Positions 1 through 5,563 of a stretch of 6,206 nucleotides of DNA are shown in pieces. Source of the stretch: Deltaproteobacteria bacterium (GTDB lineage Bacteria > Desulfobacterota > Anaeroferrophillalia > Anaeroferrophillales > Tharpellaceae); the NCBI GenBank assembly GCA_030633185.1, contig DAOVTG010000151.1:1-6206 (forward strand), given 5' to 3'. Position 1 is the stretch's first letter; every line of letters begins with the position of its first letter. The notes beneath the pieces were generated by a model. That model did no database searches, was not told the origin of the DNA, and saw only the letters and a list, made by a program, of their open reading frames with translations. A program made the position numbers and the translations under genes.

Positions 1-32
1 ACGTTTTACTTTGTCCTCAGATTATAATTTTC

Positions 33-74
33 TAAAGGGGGTAGATTTTAGGGTCTACCCCCTTTACTTTTTTT
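33..74 (+). terminator. Rho-independent terminator of an upstream gene
   Basis: A perfect 13-bp inverted repeat (TAAAGGGGGTAGA at 33-45, its complement at 54-66) encloses an 8-nt loop and is followed at 68-74 by seven T residues. The five consecutive G-C pairs plus the T-run are the classical form of an intrinsic terminator for + strand transcription. No coding sequence lies to its left inside the window, so it probably ends a gene or operon located before position 1. It separates that unit from the two-component operon that follows. Confidence 0.85.
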
Positions 75-85
75 CAGGCTTTGAC

Positions 86-119
86 TAGGTTACGCCTATT
101 AGGTTGATAGTTGCATAAT
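86..119 (+). promoter_or_regulatory. Possible promoter/operator region of the two-component operon
   Basis: CATAAT at 114-119 matches the -10 consensus at five of six positions, but nothing like TTGACA sits 16-18 bp before it. A direct repeat TAGGTT occurs at 86-91 and 100-105, just upstream. A weak -35 with a repeat ahead of it would suit an activator-dependent, self-regulated promoter, as is common for OmpR-family operons. The 14-bp repeat period is not the usual 11-bp PhoB/OmpR spacing, so this is a tentative call. Confidence 0.25.
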
Positions 120-171
120 CAAAAGATTTGACAAACGAAGGCCGGTTAAAGGACTTTGGAGGTTTTTGAGT

Positions 172-852
172 ATGAAAGTACTGGTTGTTGAAGATGAACA
201 GAAAGTGGCTAATTTTTTGCAAAAAGGGCTCAAAGAGGAGCAGTTTGTGGTCGATGTCGCCTACGACGGCCTTGAAGGAGAGAGTCTGGCGTTGGAGAAT
301 GAGTATGACCTGATACTGCTTGACGTGATGTTGCCGGGTAAAGATGGGGTTTTGGTTTTAGAAACCCTGCGAGCTCGTAAAATAGAGACTCCGGTCATTA
401 TGTTGACGGCTAAAGATATGGTGGTTGATAAACTCAAAGGTTTTGATGCGGGGTGTGATGACTATATTCCCAAACCCTTCTCCTTTGAAGAGTTGCTGGC
501 TCGAATTCGCGCGGTTTTGAGGCGGCGCAGCGGGGCCAGCAGTAATGTACTCAATTTTGCTGATCTGACCCTGGATCTGATTTCACATAAAGTAATTCGC
601 GGCGGTAAAGAGATTGAGTTGACAGCCAAAGAGTATGCCTTGATGGAGTATTTGATGCGTAATCCGAACCGGGTTTTGACGCGTACCATGATTACCCAGC
701 AGGTCTGGGACTATAACTTTGACAGTTTTACTAATGTTATTGATGTCTATGTCAACTATCTGCGTAACAAGGTTGATCGCGGTTTTCCGCAGAAGTTGAT
801 CCATACCGTCCGTGGGGTTGGTTACATTCTTAAAGAGAACTCGAAAAAGTGA
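172..852 (+). CDS. OmpR/PhoB-family response regulator (CusR/CopR-like)
   Basis: This is a cytoplasmic DNA-binding response regulator of 226 aa, the normal length for this family. The receiver domain covers about residues 1-115. It shows the acidic pair E7/D8, the phospho-acceptor D51 in LLDVMLPG, T79 in the MLTAKD motif and K101 in DDYIPKPF. A winged-helix DNA-binding domain follows at about 128-222, with the LTAKEYALMEYL start and the VRGVGYIL wing at the end. The ATG at 172 is preferred because GGAGG (158-162) lies 9 nt before it. A TTG at 166 in the same frame would add two residues but sits only 3 nt from that site. The stop overlaps the start of the partner kinase gene (GTGA), which indicates translational coupling. 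The best general resemblance is to heavy-metal-type regulators, but the inducing signal and the target genes cannot be read from the sequence. The protease gene downstream is a plausible target by position only. Confidence 0.93.
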   Translation: MKVLVVEDEQKVANFLQKGLKEEQFVVDVAYDGLEGESLALENEYDLILLDVMLPGKDGVLVLETLRARKIETPVIMLTAKDMVVDKLKGFDAGCDDYIPKPFSFEELLARIRAVLRRRSGASSNVLNFADLTLDLISHKVIRGGKEIELTAKEYALMEYLMRNPNRVLTRTMITQQVWDYNFDSFTNVIDVYVNYLRNKVDRGFPQKLIHTVRGVGYILKENSKK

Positions 853-2300
853 GGCCGGTCAGTATCCGGGTCAAATTGACGGCTTGGTACGTACTTGTTT
901 TTGGTGCGGTTCTGGCTTGTTTTTGCATCAGTATTTATGTGATGATGGAGAGCAAACTCGCACACTCTGTTGACCGACGTCTGCAGACTATGGCCGAGCT
1001 CATCTCCAAGACTGAACTCTGCGCAGTTCCTAATTTTCTCCCCCCCGATTTTGAACGACGTTTGAACCGGATCTTCGGTACCCGGCCGGTAGGAAAATTT
1101 GTCCGGGTCTTGGATCTCTCCGGTGAAATCGGCTCACGAACCGACAATCTTGATGAAGATAAAATCCCGGTCAATAAGGATCTCGTACGGGAGGTCGTTG
1201 CCAAAGGTGAGATTATCTTTGAGACCTCGTATCCTCTGGGCCCGGATATGCCGATTCGTTTTATTAATTTTCCGGTAAAAAATTATAAAGGTACGAAGGT
1301 TCGCGGGGTGGTTCAAGTGGGAACCTCACTTGAATTTGTCCGTGAGTCGATGCGCAACCTGTTGGTCGTCTTTTTTTTTCTGGGTCCAACCCTGCTTTTT
1401 GTAGCGGCCGTCGTCGGTTTCTTTTTGGCCGGTAAAGCCTTAAAACCGATTCGTGATATTGCCCGAACCGCCCGCCATATAACCGTTAACAATCTTGAAG
1501 AGCGGATTACCGTACCCGTAGCCCGGGATGATGTCGGGCAATTGGCAGCTACGATTAATGGTATGTTGGATCGGCTTTCACTATCTTTTCAAAAAATTAC
1601 TCAATTTACCGCTGATGCTTCACATGAGCTTAGAACACCGCTGACGATTATGCGGGGCGAACTTGAAATTGCTCTGCGAGGCGAGCGTTCATCAGAAGAT
1701 TATCTTGAGACCTTGGGTAGCAGCCTCGAAGAGGTTGAGCGCATGTCAAGAATCGTTAATGATCTTCTGCTTCTCTCAAAAAGTGATATGGGACAGGAAG
1801 TGCTGCGCCATGATCCAGTCGACCTGCGTATCCTGATAACTAATCTGCTCTCACATTTCAAAATTCTGGCCGACGAACACCGAATTCAGCTCGACAGTGC
1901 TCTGGATTCTGTAGCCACGGTTTTTGGTGATCAACTCAGGCTTCGCCAGTTGATGGTTAATCTTTTGACTAATGCGATTCGCTACACCCCGGCCGGAGGC
2001 AAAATCAATCTGACTTTGAAAGATGTGGATGCCGGGGTCGAAGTTGCGGTTGCCGATACCGGAATCGGGATTCCAGCCGAAGATATCCCGCGTATCTTCG
2101 ACCGTTTTTATCGTGCCGATAAAGCGCGTAGCCGTCAGTATGGTGGTAGCGGCTTAGGTTTGAGTATTGTCAAATGGATTGTTGATGGTCATAATGCTAC
2201 GATCACGGTGGAAAGCGTGGTTGGCGAGGGCAGTGTTTTCAGGGTGACGTTTCCGAACGAGGCCGAAAAGAACAACTGTAGGGAGATTAAGGAAAAATAA
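849..2300 (+). CDS. Membrane sensor histidine kinase, partner of the response regulator
   Basis: This 483-aa kinase presumably phosphorylates the regulator encoded just upstream. The order is: first membrane helix (about 12-33), a periplasmic sensor region of roughly 135 residues, a second helix (about 171-194), a HAMP linker (about 195-247), a HisKA domain with phospho-accepting H259 in FTADASHELRTPL, and a HATPase domain. The ATPase domain has the N box N375 (NLLTNAIRYTP), the G1 box DTGIGIP (403-409), the F box IFDRFYR (416-422) and the G2 box GSGLGL (433-438). All catalytic boxes are intact. The architecture and length match CusS-type kinases, but the periplasmic part has a single histidine (H39) and one cysteine (C58) and no metal-binding cluster, so a copper/silver role is not supported. 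The GTG start overlaps the regulator stop by 4 bp with only a weak ribosome binding site, so translation is probably coupled. The gene carries a run of nine T (1371-1379) in the second membrane helix and seven C (1040-1046) in the sensor region. Confidence 0.92.
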   Translation: MRPVSIRVKLTAWYVLVFGAVLACFCISIYVMMESKLAHSVDRRLQTMAELISKTELCAVPNFLPPDFERRLNRIFGTRPVGKFVRVLDLSGEIGSRTDNLDEDKIPVNKDLVREVVAKGEIIFETSYPLGPDMPIRFINFPVKNYKGTKVRGVVQVGTSLEFVRESMRNLLVVFFFLGPTLLFVAAVVGFFLAGKALKPIRDIARTARHITVNNLEERITVPVARDDVGQLAATINGMLDRLSLSFQKITQFTADASHELRTPLTIMRGELEIALRGERSSEDYLETLGSSLEEVERMSRIVNDLLLLSKSDMGQEVLRHDPVDLRILITNLLSHFKILADEHRIQLDSALDSVATVFGDQLRLRQLMVNLLTNAIRYTPAGGKINLTLKDVDAGVEVAVADTGIGIPAEDIPRIFDRFYRADKARSRQYGGSGLGLSIVKWIVDGHNATITVESVVGEGSVFRVTFPNEAEKNNCREIKEK

Positions 2301-2432
2301 TTTCTATTTAATGTTAATATAATCTTTACTTGTTATATTACTTTTTAGGAAACTCCTTTTCTTCCTTGTTGGACGGCTGACCCCTCCTCCTCCTTGTTTG
2401 ATTTGCTTTTGAAGTAAATTTTGGGATCAGCC
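2301..2432 (+). promoter_or_regulatory. Leader/promoter region upstream of htrA
   Basis: This spacer holds no open reading frame of note. A perfect -10 hexamer TATAAT lies at 2318-2323, 18 bp after the kinase stop, but no convincing -35 is found 16-18 bp before it. If it is used, the transcript has a leader of about 180 nt that includes the downstream terminator. The leader contains a C/T-rich tract (CCTCCTCCTCC, 2383-2393) complementary to the GGAGG ribosome binding site of htrA. It also holds a possible stem, GGCTGACCCC (2375-2384) with GGGATCAGCC (2423-2432), nine pairs and one mismatch, ending exactly where the terminator stem begins. The regulatory role is inferred. Confidence 0.3.
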
Positions 2433-2483
2433 AACCACCCCTTGACCATCAGGTTGGTTAAGGGGTGGTTTTTTTTGTTTTTT
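2433..2483 (+). terminator. Strong intrinsic terminator between the kinase and htrA
   Basis: AACCACCCCTT (2433-2443) pairs perfectly with AAGGGGTGGTT (2460-2470). Five further inner pairs (2444-2448 with 2455-2459, one G-U) leave a 6-nt loop. T residues follow at 2471-2476 and 2478-2483. This is a strong rho-independent terminator for the two-component operon. It ends only 12 bp before the htrA ribosome binding site (2496-2500), so it either lies in the htrA leader as an attenuator or leaves almost no room for an htrA promoter. Confidence 0.88.
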
Positions 2484-2506
2484 CATCTTTATAATGGAGG
2501 TTTTTT

Positions 2507-3946
2507 ATGAAGTTTTTGTTCCGGTTTAGATATTTGTCACGTTTGTCTGCGTTCTTAATGATTAGTCTATTGATGGTTTGTACTATTGACTTGGTGGCCG
2601 CAGCTCCAATGCCGCCATCTTTTGCCCCCTTGGTCGCCGAATTGACACCGGCGGTGGTTAATATTAACACCGAAAAACGGATCACCTCTCGCAGCGGGCG
2701 CGGTTTTGATTTCCCCGGACATGGTTCCAGAGACTCTTTTGAAGATTTTTTTGGTCGTTTTTTTGGTCAGTTTGACCGCAACCATCAACGGTTTGAACCT
2801 CGATCCGTAAAAAGTCTTGGTTCCGGTTTTATCATCAGTCAGGATGGTTACATCCTGACCAATAATCATGTCGTTGAAGATGCCGATGCAATCAAGGTTG
2901 TCCTTTCTGATAAGAAAACTTATGATGCGCGTTTGATTGGCCGTGATGAAAAGACCGATCTGGCGATTTTGAAAATCGATGTCGATCACGATCTGCCAGC
3001 CGTAAAACTAGGAGATTCGAGCAAGCTTAAAGTCGGCGACTGGGTGATCGCTATCGGTAATCCTTTCGGCCTGGCCCGTACGGTTACTGCAGGTATCGTC
3101 AGTGCCCGCGGCCGGGTTATCGGCTCCGGTCCCTATGACGATTTTATTCAGACCGATGCTTCAATTAATCCCGGTAATTCCGGCGGCCCGCTTTTTAATA
3201 CCGAGGGTGAGGTGGTAGGTATCAACACGGCCATCGTTGCCAGTGGACAGGGTATCGGTTTTGCGATTCCGGTCAATATGGCTAAAGACCTTCTGCCGCA
3301 ACTCAAAACCGGTAAAATCTCTCGTGGTCGGCTCGGAGTACATATCCAGGAGGTAACACCGGAACTGGCCGCCTCATTTGGTCTTGACGAAAAACATGGT
3401 GCGGTTATCTCCGAAGTCATTGAAAACAGTCCGGCGGCTCGGGCTGCGTTGCAGGTCGGCGATATTATTTTGGCTGTCGATGATCATAAAGTCGAAGAGA
3501 TGCGCCGTCTACCGAGGATGATTGCCGCCAAAAAACCGGGCACCAAAGTAAGCCTTAAACTTTTGCGTATGGGTAAGGTTCTTAAAGTTGAGGTTGTACT
3601 CGATAATTTAGAAGGTGAGAATGGCGAAGAGTATTCTCAATCTATCGATGACCGCCTTAATGATCTGGGACTGACCGTGCGCCAGTTAACCCCGGAGCTG
3701 GCGTCCCGTCGGCGTTTATCCCTTGATCATGGAGTAATTATCAGTCGTCTCGAGCCTGACGGTCAGGCCGCTGATGCCGGTCTGCAGGTTGGCGATGTCA
3801 TGCTTATGGTCAATAATGCAACTATCGAAACCGTTAGGGATTTCAAAAAAGCCCTGCAAGAGGGCAAATCGCAGCCCTATCTCCGTTTTTTGGTACAGCG
3901 TGGGCAGAGTCGTCTGTTTGTGGTTGTCAAATTGGACAAAAAATAG
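2507..3946 (+). CDS. degP: DegP/HtrA-family periplasmic serine endoprotease (Do)
   Basis: This enzyme degrades or refolds damaged proteins in the periplasm; 479 aa is typical of DegP/DegQ/MucD. An N-terminal signal peptide has basic residues up to R12, a hydrophobic core at about 14-29 and a likely cleavage after the alanines at 31-33. The trypsin-like domain (about 40-265) carries the catalytic triad H121 (TNNHVV), D151 (EKTDLAIL) and S225 (NPGNSGGPLF). A phenylalanine-rich segment near 79-90 (EDFFGRFFGQF) is the expected LA loop of DegP-type proteins. Two PDZ domains follow, at about 272-368 and 383-476, each with a VGD turn (317-319 and 428-430). The ATG at 2507 is supported by GGAGG at 2496-2500, 6 nt away. 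It sits behind a two-component system, which recalls CpxRA-degP, and overlaps prmA by one base. Exact DegP versus DegQ/MucD naming is uncertain; the family is certain. Confidence 0.95.
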   Translation: MKFLFRFRYLSRLSAFLMISLLMVCTIDLVAAAPMPPSFAPLVAELTPAVVNINTEKRITSRSGRGFDFPGHGSRDSFEDFFGRFFGQFDRNHQRFEPRSVKSLGSGFIISQDGYILTNNHVVEDADAIKVVLSDKKTYDARLIGRDEKTDLAILKIDVDHDLPAVKLGDSSKLKVGDWVIAIGNPFGLARTVTAGIVSARGRVIGSGPYDDFIQTDASINPGNSGGPLFNTEGEVVGINTAIVASGQGIGFAIPVNMAKDLLPQLKTGKISRGRLGVHIQEVTPELAASFGLDEKHGAVISEVIENSPAARAALQVGDIILAVDDHKVEEMRRLPRMIAAKKPGTKVSLKLLRMGKVLKVEVVLDNLEGENGEEYSQSIDDRLNDLGLTVRQLTPELASRRRLSLDHGVIISRLEPDGQAADAGLQVGDVMLMVNNATIETVRDFKKALQEGKSQPYLRFLVQRGQSRLFVVVKLDKK

Positions 3947-4860
3947 TGACGATTGATGATAGCCCATGGTGGTCTCTGGTCTGTACTCCGGTGCTGGGTT
4001 TCGCCGCAAGATCTCAGCTTGAGGATGTGCTCTACTCTGCCGGTTGCGGTGGTATCTGGGATCAGGCCTCAAGTTTTGACCAAGAGATGGTGTCTTCGGA
4101 ATTGTCCGAGCAGCAATCTCTTTTGACCGCCTATTTCCCCGGCGAAATGCAGCCTTTTTTATCACAACTGATCCTGCAGCTTGAGATCCGGAAACTGGTT
4201 GCTGACCGTCCCCGGCTTCAAGTTGTCGAAAATGAGGATTGGCTTGATGGTTGGCGAAAAAATTTTAGCTTGACCTTATTGACTGAACAAACCCTGGTAG
4301 TACCGTCCTGGCAAGAATTACCGGAGGGAGAGACCCGTCTCGAAATCAAGATCTATCCCGGACAGGGTTTTGGCACGGGGACTCATGAAACCACACGCTT
4401 GGCAGCGATGGCACTGGAAAAGGAGATTGAAAGTGAGGCGGGATCAATAAGCGTACTCGATGTCGGTACCGGCAGTGGCATTTTAGCAATTTTGGCGGCC
4501 AAAAGAGGGGCTGACCGGGTCGTAGCCCTTGATATTGATGAAGAGGCCCTGGCCAATGCCCGGGAAAATTGTGCCCATAACCAGGTTAACGAGCAAATCT
4601 CTTTAGTGAGTCATCCGCTAACCCGGATTGAGGAGAGCTTTACGTTGATTGTCGCCAATATTATCGCTCCGATTCTTTTACAGATGGCTCCTGAATTTCC
4701 GCGCCTTTTAAAATCCGGCGGTCGTCTCATTCTTTCCGGGATTCTGGTTGACCAGATTCCTGAACTGACAAAAACCTATGCTGATCTCGGTTTTTTTCTT
4801 AAACCAACTGAAACCATGAACGAGTGGGTAGCTTTTGTCTGTGAAAAGAGAGAAGTGTAG
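3946..4860 (+). CDS. prmA: Ribosomal protein L11 methyltransferase
   Basis: PrmA uses S-adenosylmethionine to methylate ribosomal protein L11 at several amino groups in the cytoplasm. The 304-aa length fits the family (about 290-310). An N-terminal substrate-recognition domain (about 1-90, with WWSLV near the start) is linked to a Rossmann methyltransferase domain. Seen motifs are the PrmA signature GFGTGTHETT (141-150), the SAM-binding loop LDVGTGSGIL (171-180), the acidic residue D196 in ALDID at the end of the next strand, and VANIIAP (236-242) as the active-site NxxxP-type motif. The GTG start shares its first base with the TAG stop of the protease gene (TAGTG). There is no clear Shine-Dalgarno, so expression probably depends on translational coupling to htrA. 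prmA is not essential in E. coli. Its pairing with htrA has no obvious functional reason. Confidence 0.95.
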   Translation: MTIDDSPWWSLVCTPVLGFAARSQLEDVLYSAGCGGIWDQASSFDQEMVSSELSEQQSLLTAYFPGEMQPFLSQLILQLEIRKLVADRPRLQVVENEDWLDGWRKNFSLTLLTEQTLVVPSWQELPEGETRLEIKIYPGQGFGTGTHETTRLAAMALEKEIESEAGSISVLDVGTGSGILAILAAKRGADRVVALDIDEEALANARENCAHNQVNEQISLVSHPLTRIEESFTLIVANIIAPILLQMAPEFPRLLKSGGRLILSGILVDQIPELTKTYADLGFFLKPTETMNEWVAFVCEKREV

Positions 4861-4873
4861 TTTTTTCTTTTCA
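4842..4873 (+). terminator. Weak A/T-rich hairpin across the prmA stop codon
   Basis: TGAAAAGAGAGAA (4842-4854) can pair with TTTTTTCTTTTCA (4861-4873) over 13 positions, two of them G-U, around a 6-nt loop. The right arm is itself T-rich, but no separate T-run follows directly, and the stem has few G-C pairs. It may end the htrA-prmA transcript, but this is a weak candidate. No better terminator is seen before the tRNA promoter. Confidence 0.3.
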
Positions 4874-4886
4874 GCGGTTTTTGCTG

Positions 4887-4915
4887 TTGACAAGACCATC
4901 AATTTAGGTTAAAAG
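4887..4915 (+). promoter_or_regulatory. Promoter of the tRNA-Glu gene
   Basis: A consensus -35 box TTGACA (4887-4892) is followed after 17 bp by TAAAAG (4910-4915), four of six matches to the -10 consensus. The next bases, ACGCCTCC (4916-4923), form the GC-rich discriminator typical of stable-RNA promoters under stringent control. Transcription would start near 4921, giving a leader of about 50 nt before the tRNA. The order box, spacer, discriminator and tRNA makes this the best promoter in the window. Confidence 0.65.
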
Positions 4916-4969
4916 ACGCCTCCGATTTGGGTTGAAGATATTTTTTCTTTTGCTCGAATCGCAATATGC

Positions 4970-5047
4970 GTCCCCATCGTCTAGCCTGGCCCAGGACACC
5001 GCCCTTTCACGGCGGCGACAGGGGTTCAAATCCCCTTGGGGACGCCA
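4970..5047 (+). tRNA. tRNA-Glu (anticodon TTC)
   Basis: A complete cloverleaf can be folded. The acceptor stem GTCCCCA (4970-4976) pairs with TGGGGAC (5037-5043). The D arm lies at 4979-4997. The anticodon stem CCGCC/GGCGG (4999-5003 and 5011-5015) holds the loop CTTTCAC, with anticodon TTC at 5006-5008. The T arm AGGGG-TTCAAAT-CCCCT spans 5020-5036. G5044 is the discriminator, and CCA is encoded at 5045-5047. The anticodon reads GAA/GAG, so the product is tRNA-Glu. The 3' end of tRNA genes is a common attachment site for integrases, and an integrase remnant lies only about 60 bp downstream. Confidence 0.96.
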
Positions 5048-5055
5048 TTAAAATC

Positions 5056-5116
5056 AACCACTTAGATAGACTACCGAGCTTTTGTGGGCTTGTTGTGGGC
5101 TATTTAAGTGGTTTTT
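5056..5116 (+). terminator. Inverted repeat after tRNA-Glu, probable terminator
   Basis: AACCACTTAGATAG (5056-5069) pairs with CTATTTAAGTGGTT (5100-5113) over 14 positions, with one G-U pair. The loop is 30 nt and a T-run follows (5112-5116, then GCTTTT). It can end the tRNA transcript. It also overlaps the stop codon (5104-5106) of the integrase remnant on the opposite strand, so it may work in both directions. The long loop is unusual for a terminator and contains the TTGTGGGCT repeats described separately. Confidence 0.55.
5082..5101. repeat. Two direct copies of TTGTGGGCT (11-bp period)
   Basis: TTGTGGGCT occurs at 5082-5090 and again at 5093-5101, two bases apart. A partial third copy (TTGTGGT) lies at 5122-5128. 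The copies sit between the tRNA 3' end and the end of the integrase frame. Short tandem direct repeats with a one-helical-turn period in that place are what one expects of arm-type integrase/Xis binding sites of a tRNA-directed element. That role is inferred. Confidence 0.5.
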
Positions 5117-5340
5117 TGCTTTTGTGGTAGAAGGTTCAATGATGATTTCATCGGGACTAGTCTTCTAATGTAAATCTCTGTCGTTCTTAAGTTGCCGTGA
5201 CGTAAGATTGTCTGGATGTCAATCATAAGTGCACCATTCTGAGCTAAAATACTAGCTGTCATGGGCCTGATGGCATGCATGCCAAAGTGTTTTACCCCTG
5301 CTCGATGGCAGATATTTTTCATCCAATGTCTCCTTTGGTA
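5104..5340 (-). pseudogene. C-terminal remnant of a phage-type tyrosine integrase
   Basis: The frame encodes the last part of a tyrosine recombinase catalytic domain. Counting from the ATG at 5322, the visible active-site residues are H16 and R19 (HAIR), H42 (ILRHGN) and the nucleophile Y51 (TTEIYIRRL), followed by a short C-terminal tail. A full integrase has about 300-400 residues, and the first catalytic Arg, the catalytic Lys and the N-terminal DNA-binding domains are missing. Reading upstream of that ATG, residues RRHW still look like the family (RRHWMKNICHRAGVK), so the ATG is internal and homology fades near 5340; the frame closes at a TGA at 5368-5370. The residue after HAIR is Pro, where family members usually have His, another sign of decay. 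An AAAGGAG at 5330-5336 (- strand) before the ATG could allow a 72-aa peptide to be made, but function as a recombinase is not expected. It faces the tRNA-Glu gene, the likely integration target. Confidence 0.75.
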
Positions 5341-5366
5341 ATACCTGAAAAGGGTGTTGTAAAGTA

Positions 5367-5384
5367 GTCAGTTTTGAAACTGAC
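5367..5384. repeat. 18-bp palindrome GTCAGTTTTGAAACTGAC
   Basis: Two perfect 8-bp arms (5367-5374 and 5377-5384) flank a TG centre. It lies about 25 bp beyond the point where integrase similarity ends, on the side of the insertion sequence. It could be part of the element's end, a transposase or repressor binding site, or a hairpin in RNA. No T-run follows on either strand, so it is not an ordinary terminator. Confidence 0.5.
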
Positions 5385-5396
5385 ATGGTTATCCGC

Positions 5397-5430
5397 ATGC
5401 CTAAAAAGGCATTTTTATTTTTGTTTTTTT
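5397..5430 (+). terminator. Terminator-like hairpin with long T-run
   Basis: ATGCCT (5397-5402) pairs with AGGCAT (5407-5412) around AAAA, followed by TTTTTATTTTTGTTTTTTT up to 5430. The form is that of an intrinsic terminator on the + strand. No + strand gene is seen directly upstream after the tRNA, so it may protect the insertion sequence from transcription entering from outside. Confidence 0.5.
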
Positions 5431-5563
5431 ATTCAAGTAGTCGCGGTCATGTACGCATATCTGTTTTGAGCTGTCTTTTAACCACACATGGTGGAGCAGC
5501 GGCTTTTTTTCGGCGTACTGAAACGATCATTTTTCAAAAAAACGGTAACTGTGCATAAGTATT

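Noticed and set aside
128..133. TTGACA before the response regulator as a -35 box
   Set aside because: The position of the matching -10 box reads GGACTT and would fall into the ribosome binding site region.
849..2300. Assigning the kinase/regulator pair as the copper system CusSR
   Set aside because: The domain layout fits, but the sensor region lacks a His/Met/Cys metal-binding cluster and no copper efflux genes are in the window.
2348..2380. Sigma-E-like promoter (GGAAACT at 2348) for htrA
   Set aside because: The -35 match is imperfect and no TCTGA/TCAAA-like -10 occurs 16-17 bp downstream; the nearest GCTGA is about 21 bp away.
2490..2495. TATAAT directly before the htrA ribosome binding site as a -10 box
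   Set aside because: Transcription would start at about 2502, after the GGAGG, and leave an almost leaderless message; no -35 box is present at the right distance, which falls in the terminator T-run.
2567..2989. 140-codon open frame on the - strand inside the protease gene
   Set aside because: It is antisense to a clear DegP frame with catalytic triad and PDZ domains, and its product shows no recognisable domain.
3716..4165. 149-codon open frame on the - strand across the htrA/prmA junction
   Set aside because: It overlaps two well-supported genes on the other strand, has no plausible ribosome binding context, and its product resembles no family.
5082..5128. Short tandem repeats as a CRISPR remnant
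   Set aside because: Units of 9 bp separated by 2 bp are far too short, and no repeat-spacer pattern or cas gene is present.
5449..5532. 27-codon frame on the - strand starting MIVSVRRKK downstream of the transposase
   Set aside because: It has no clear ribosome binding site, no recognisable similarity and lies in the structured tail of the insertion sequence.
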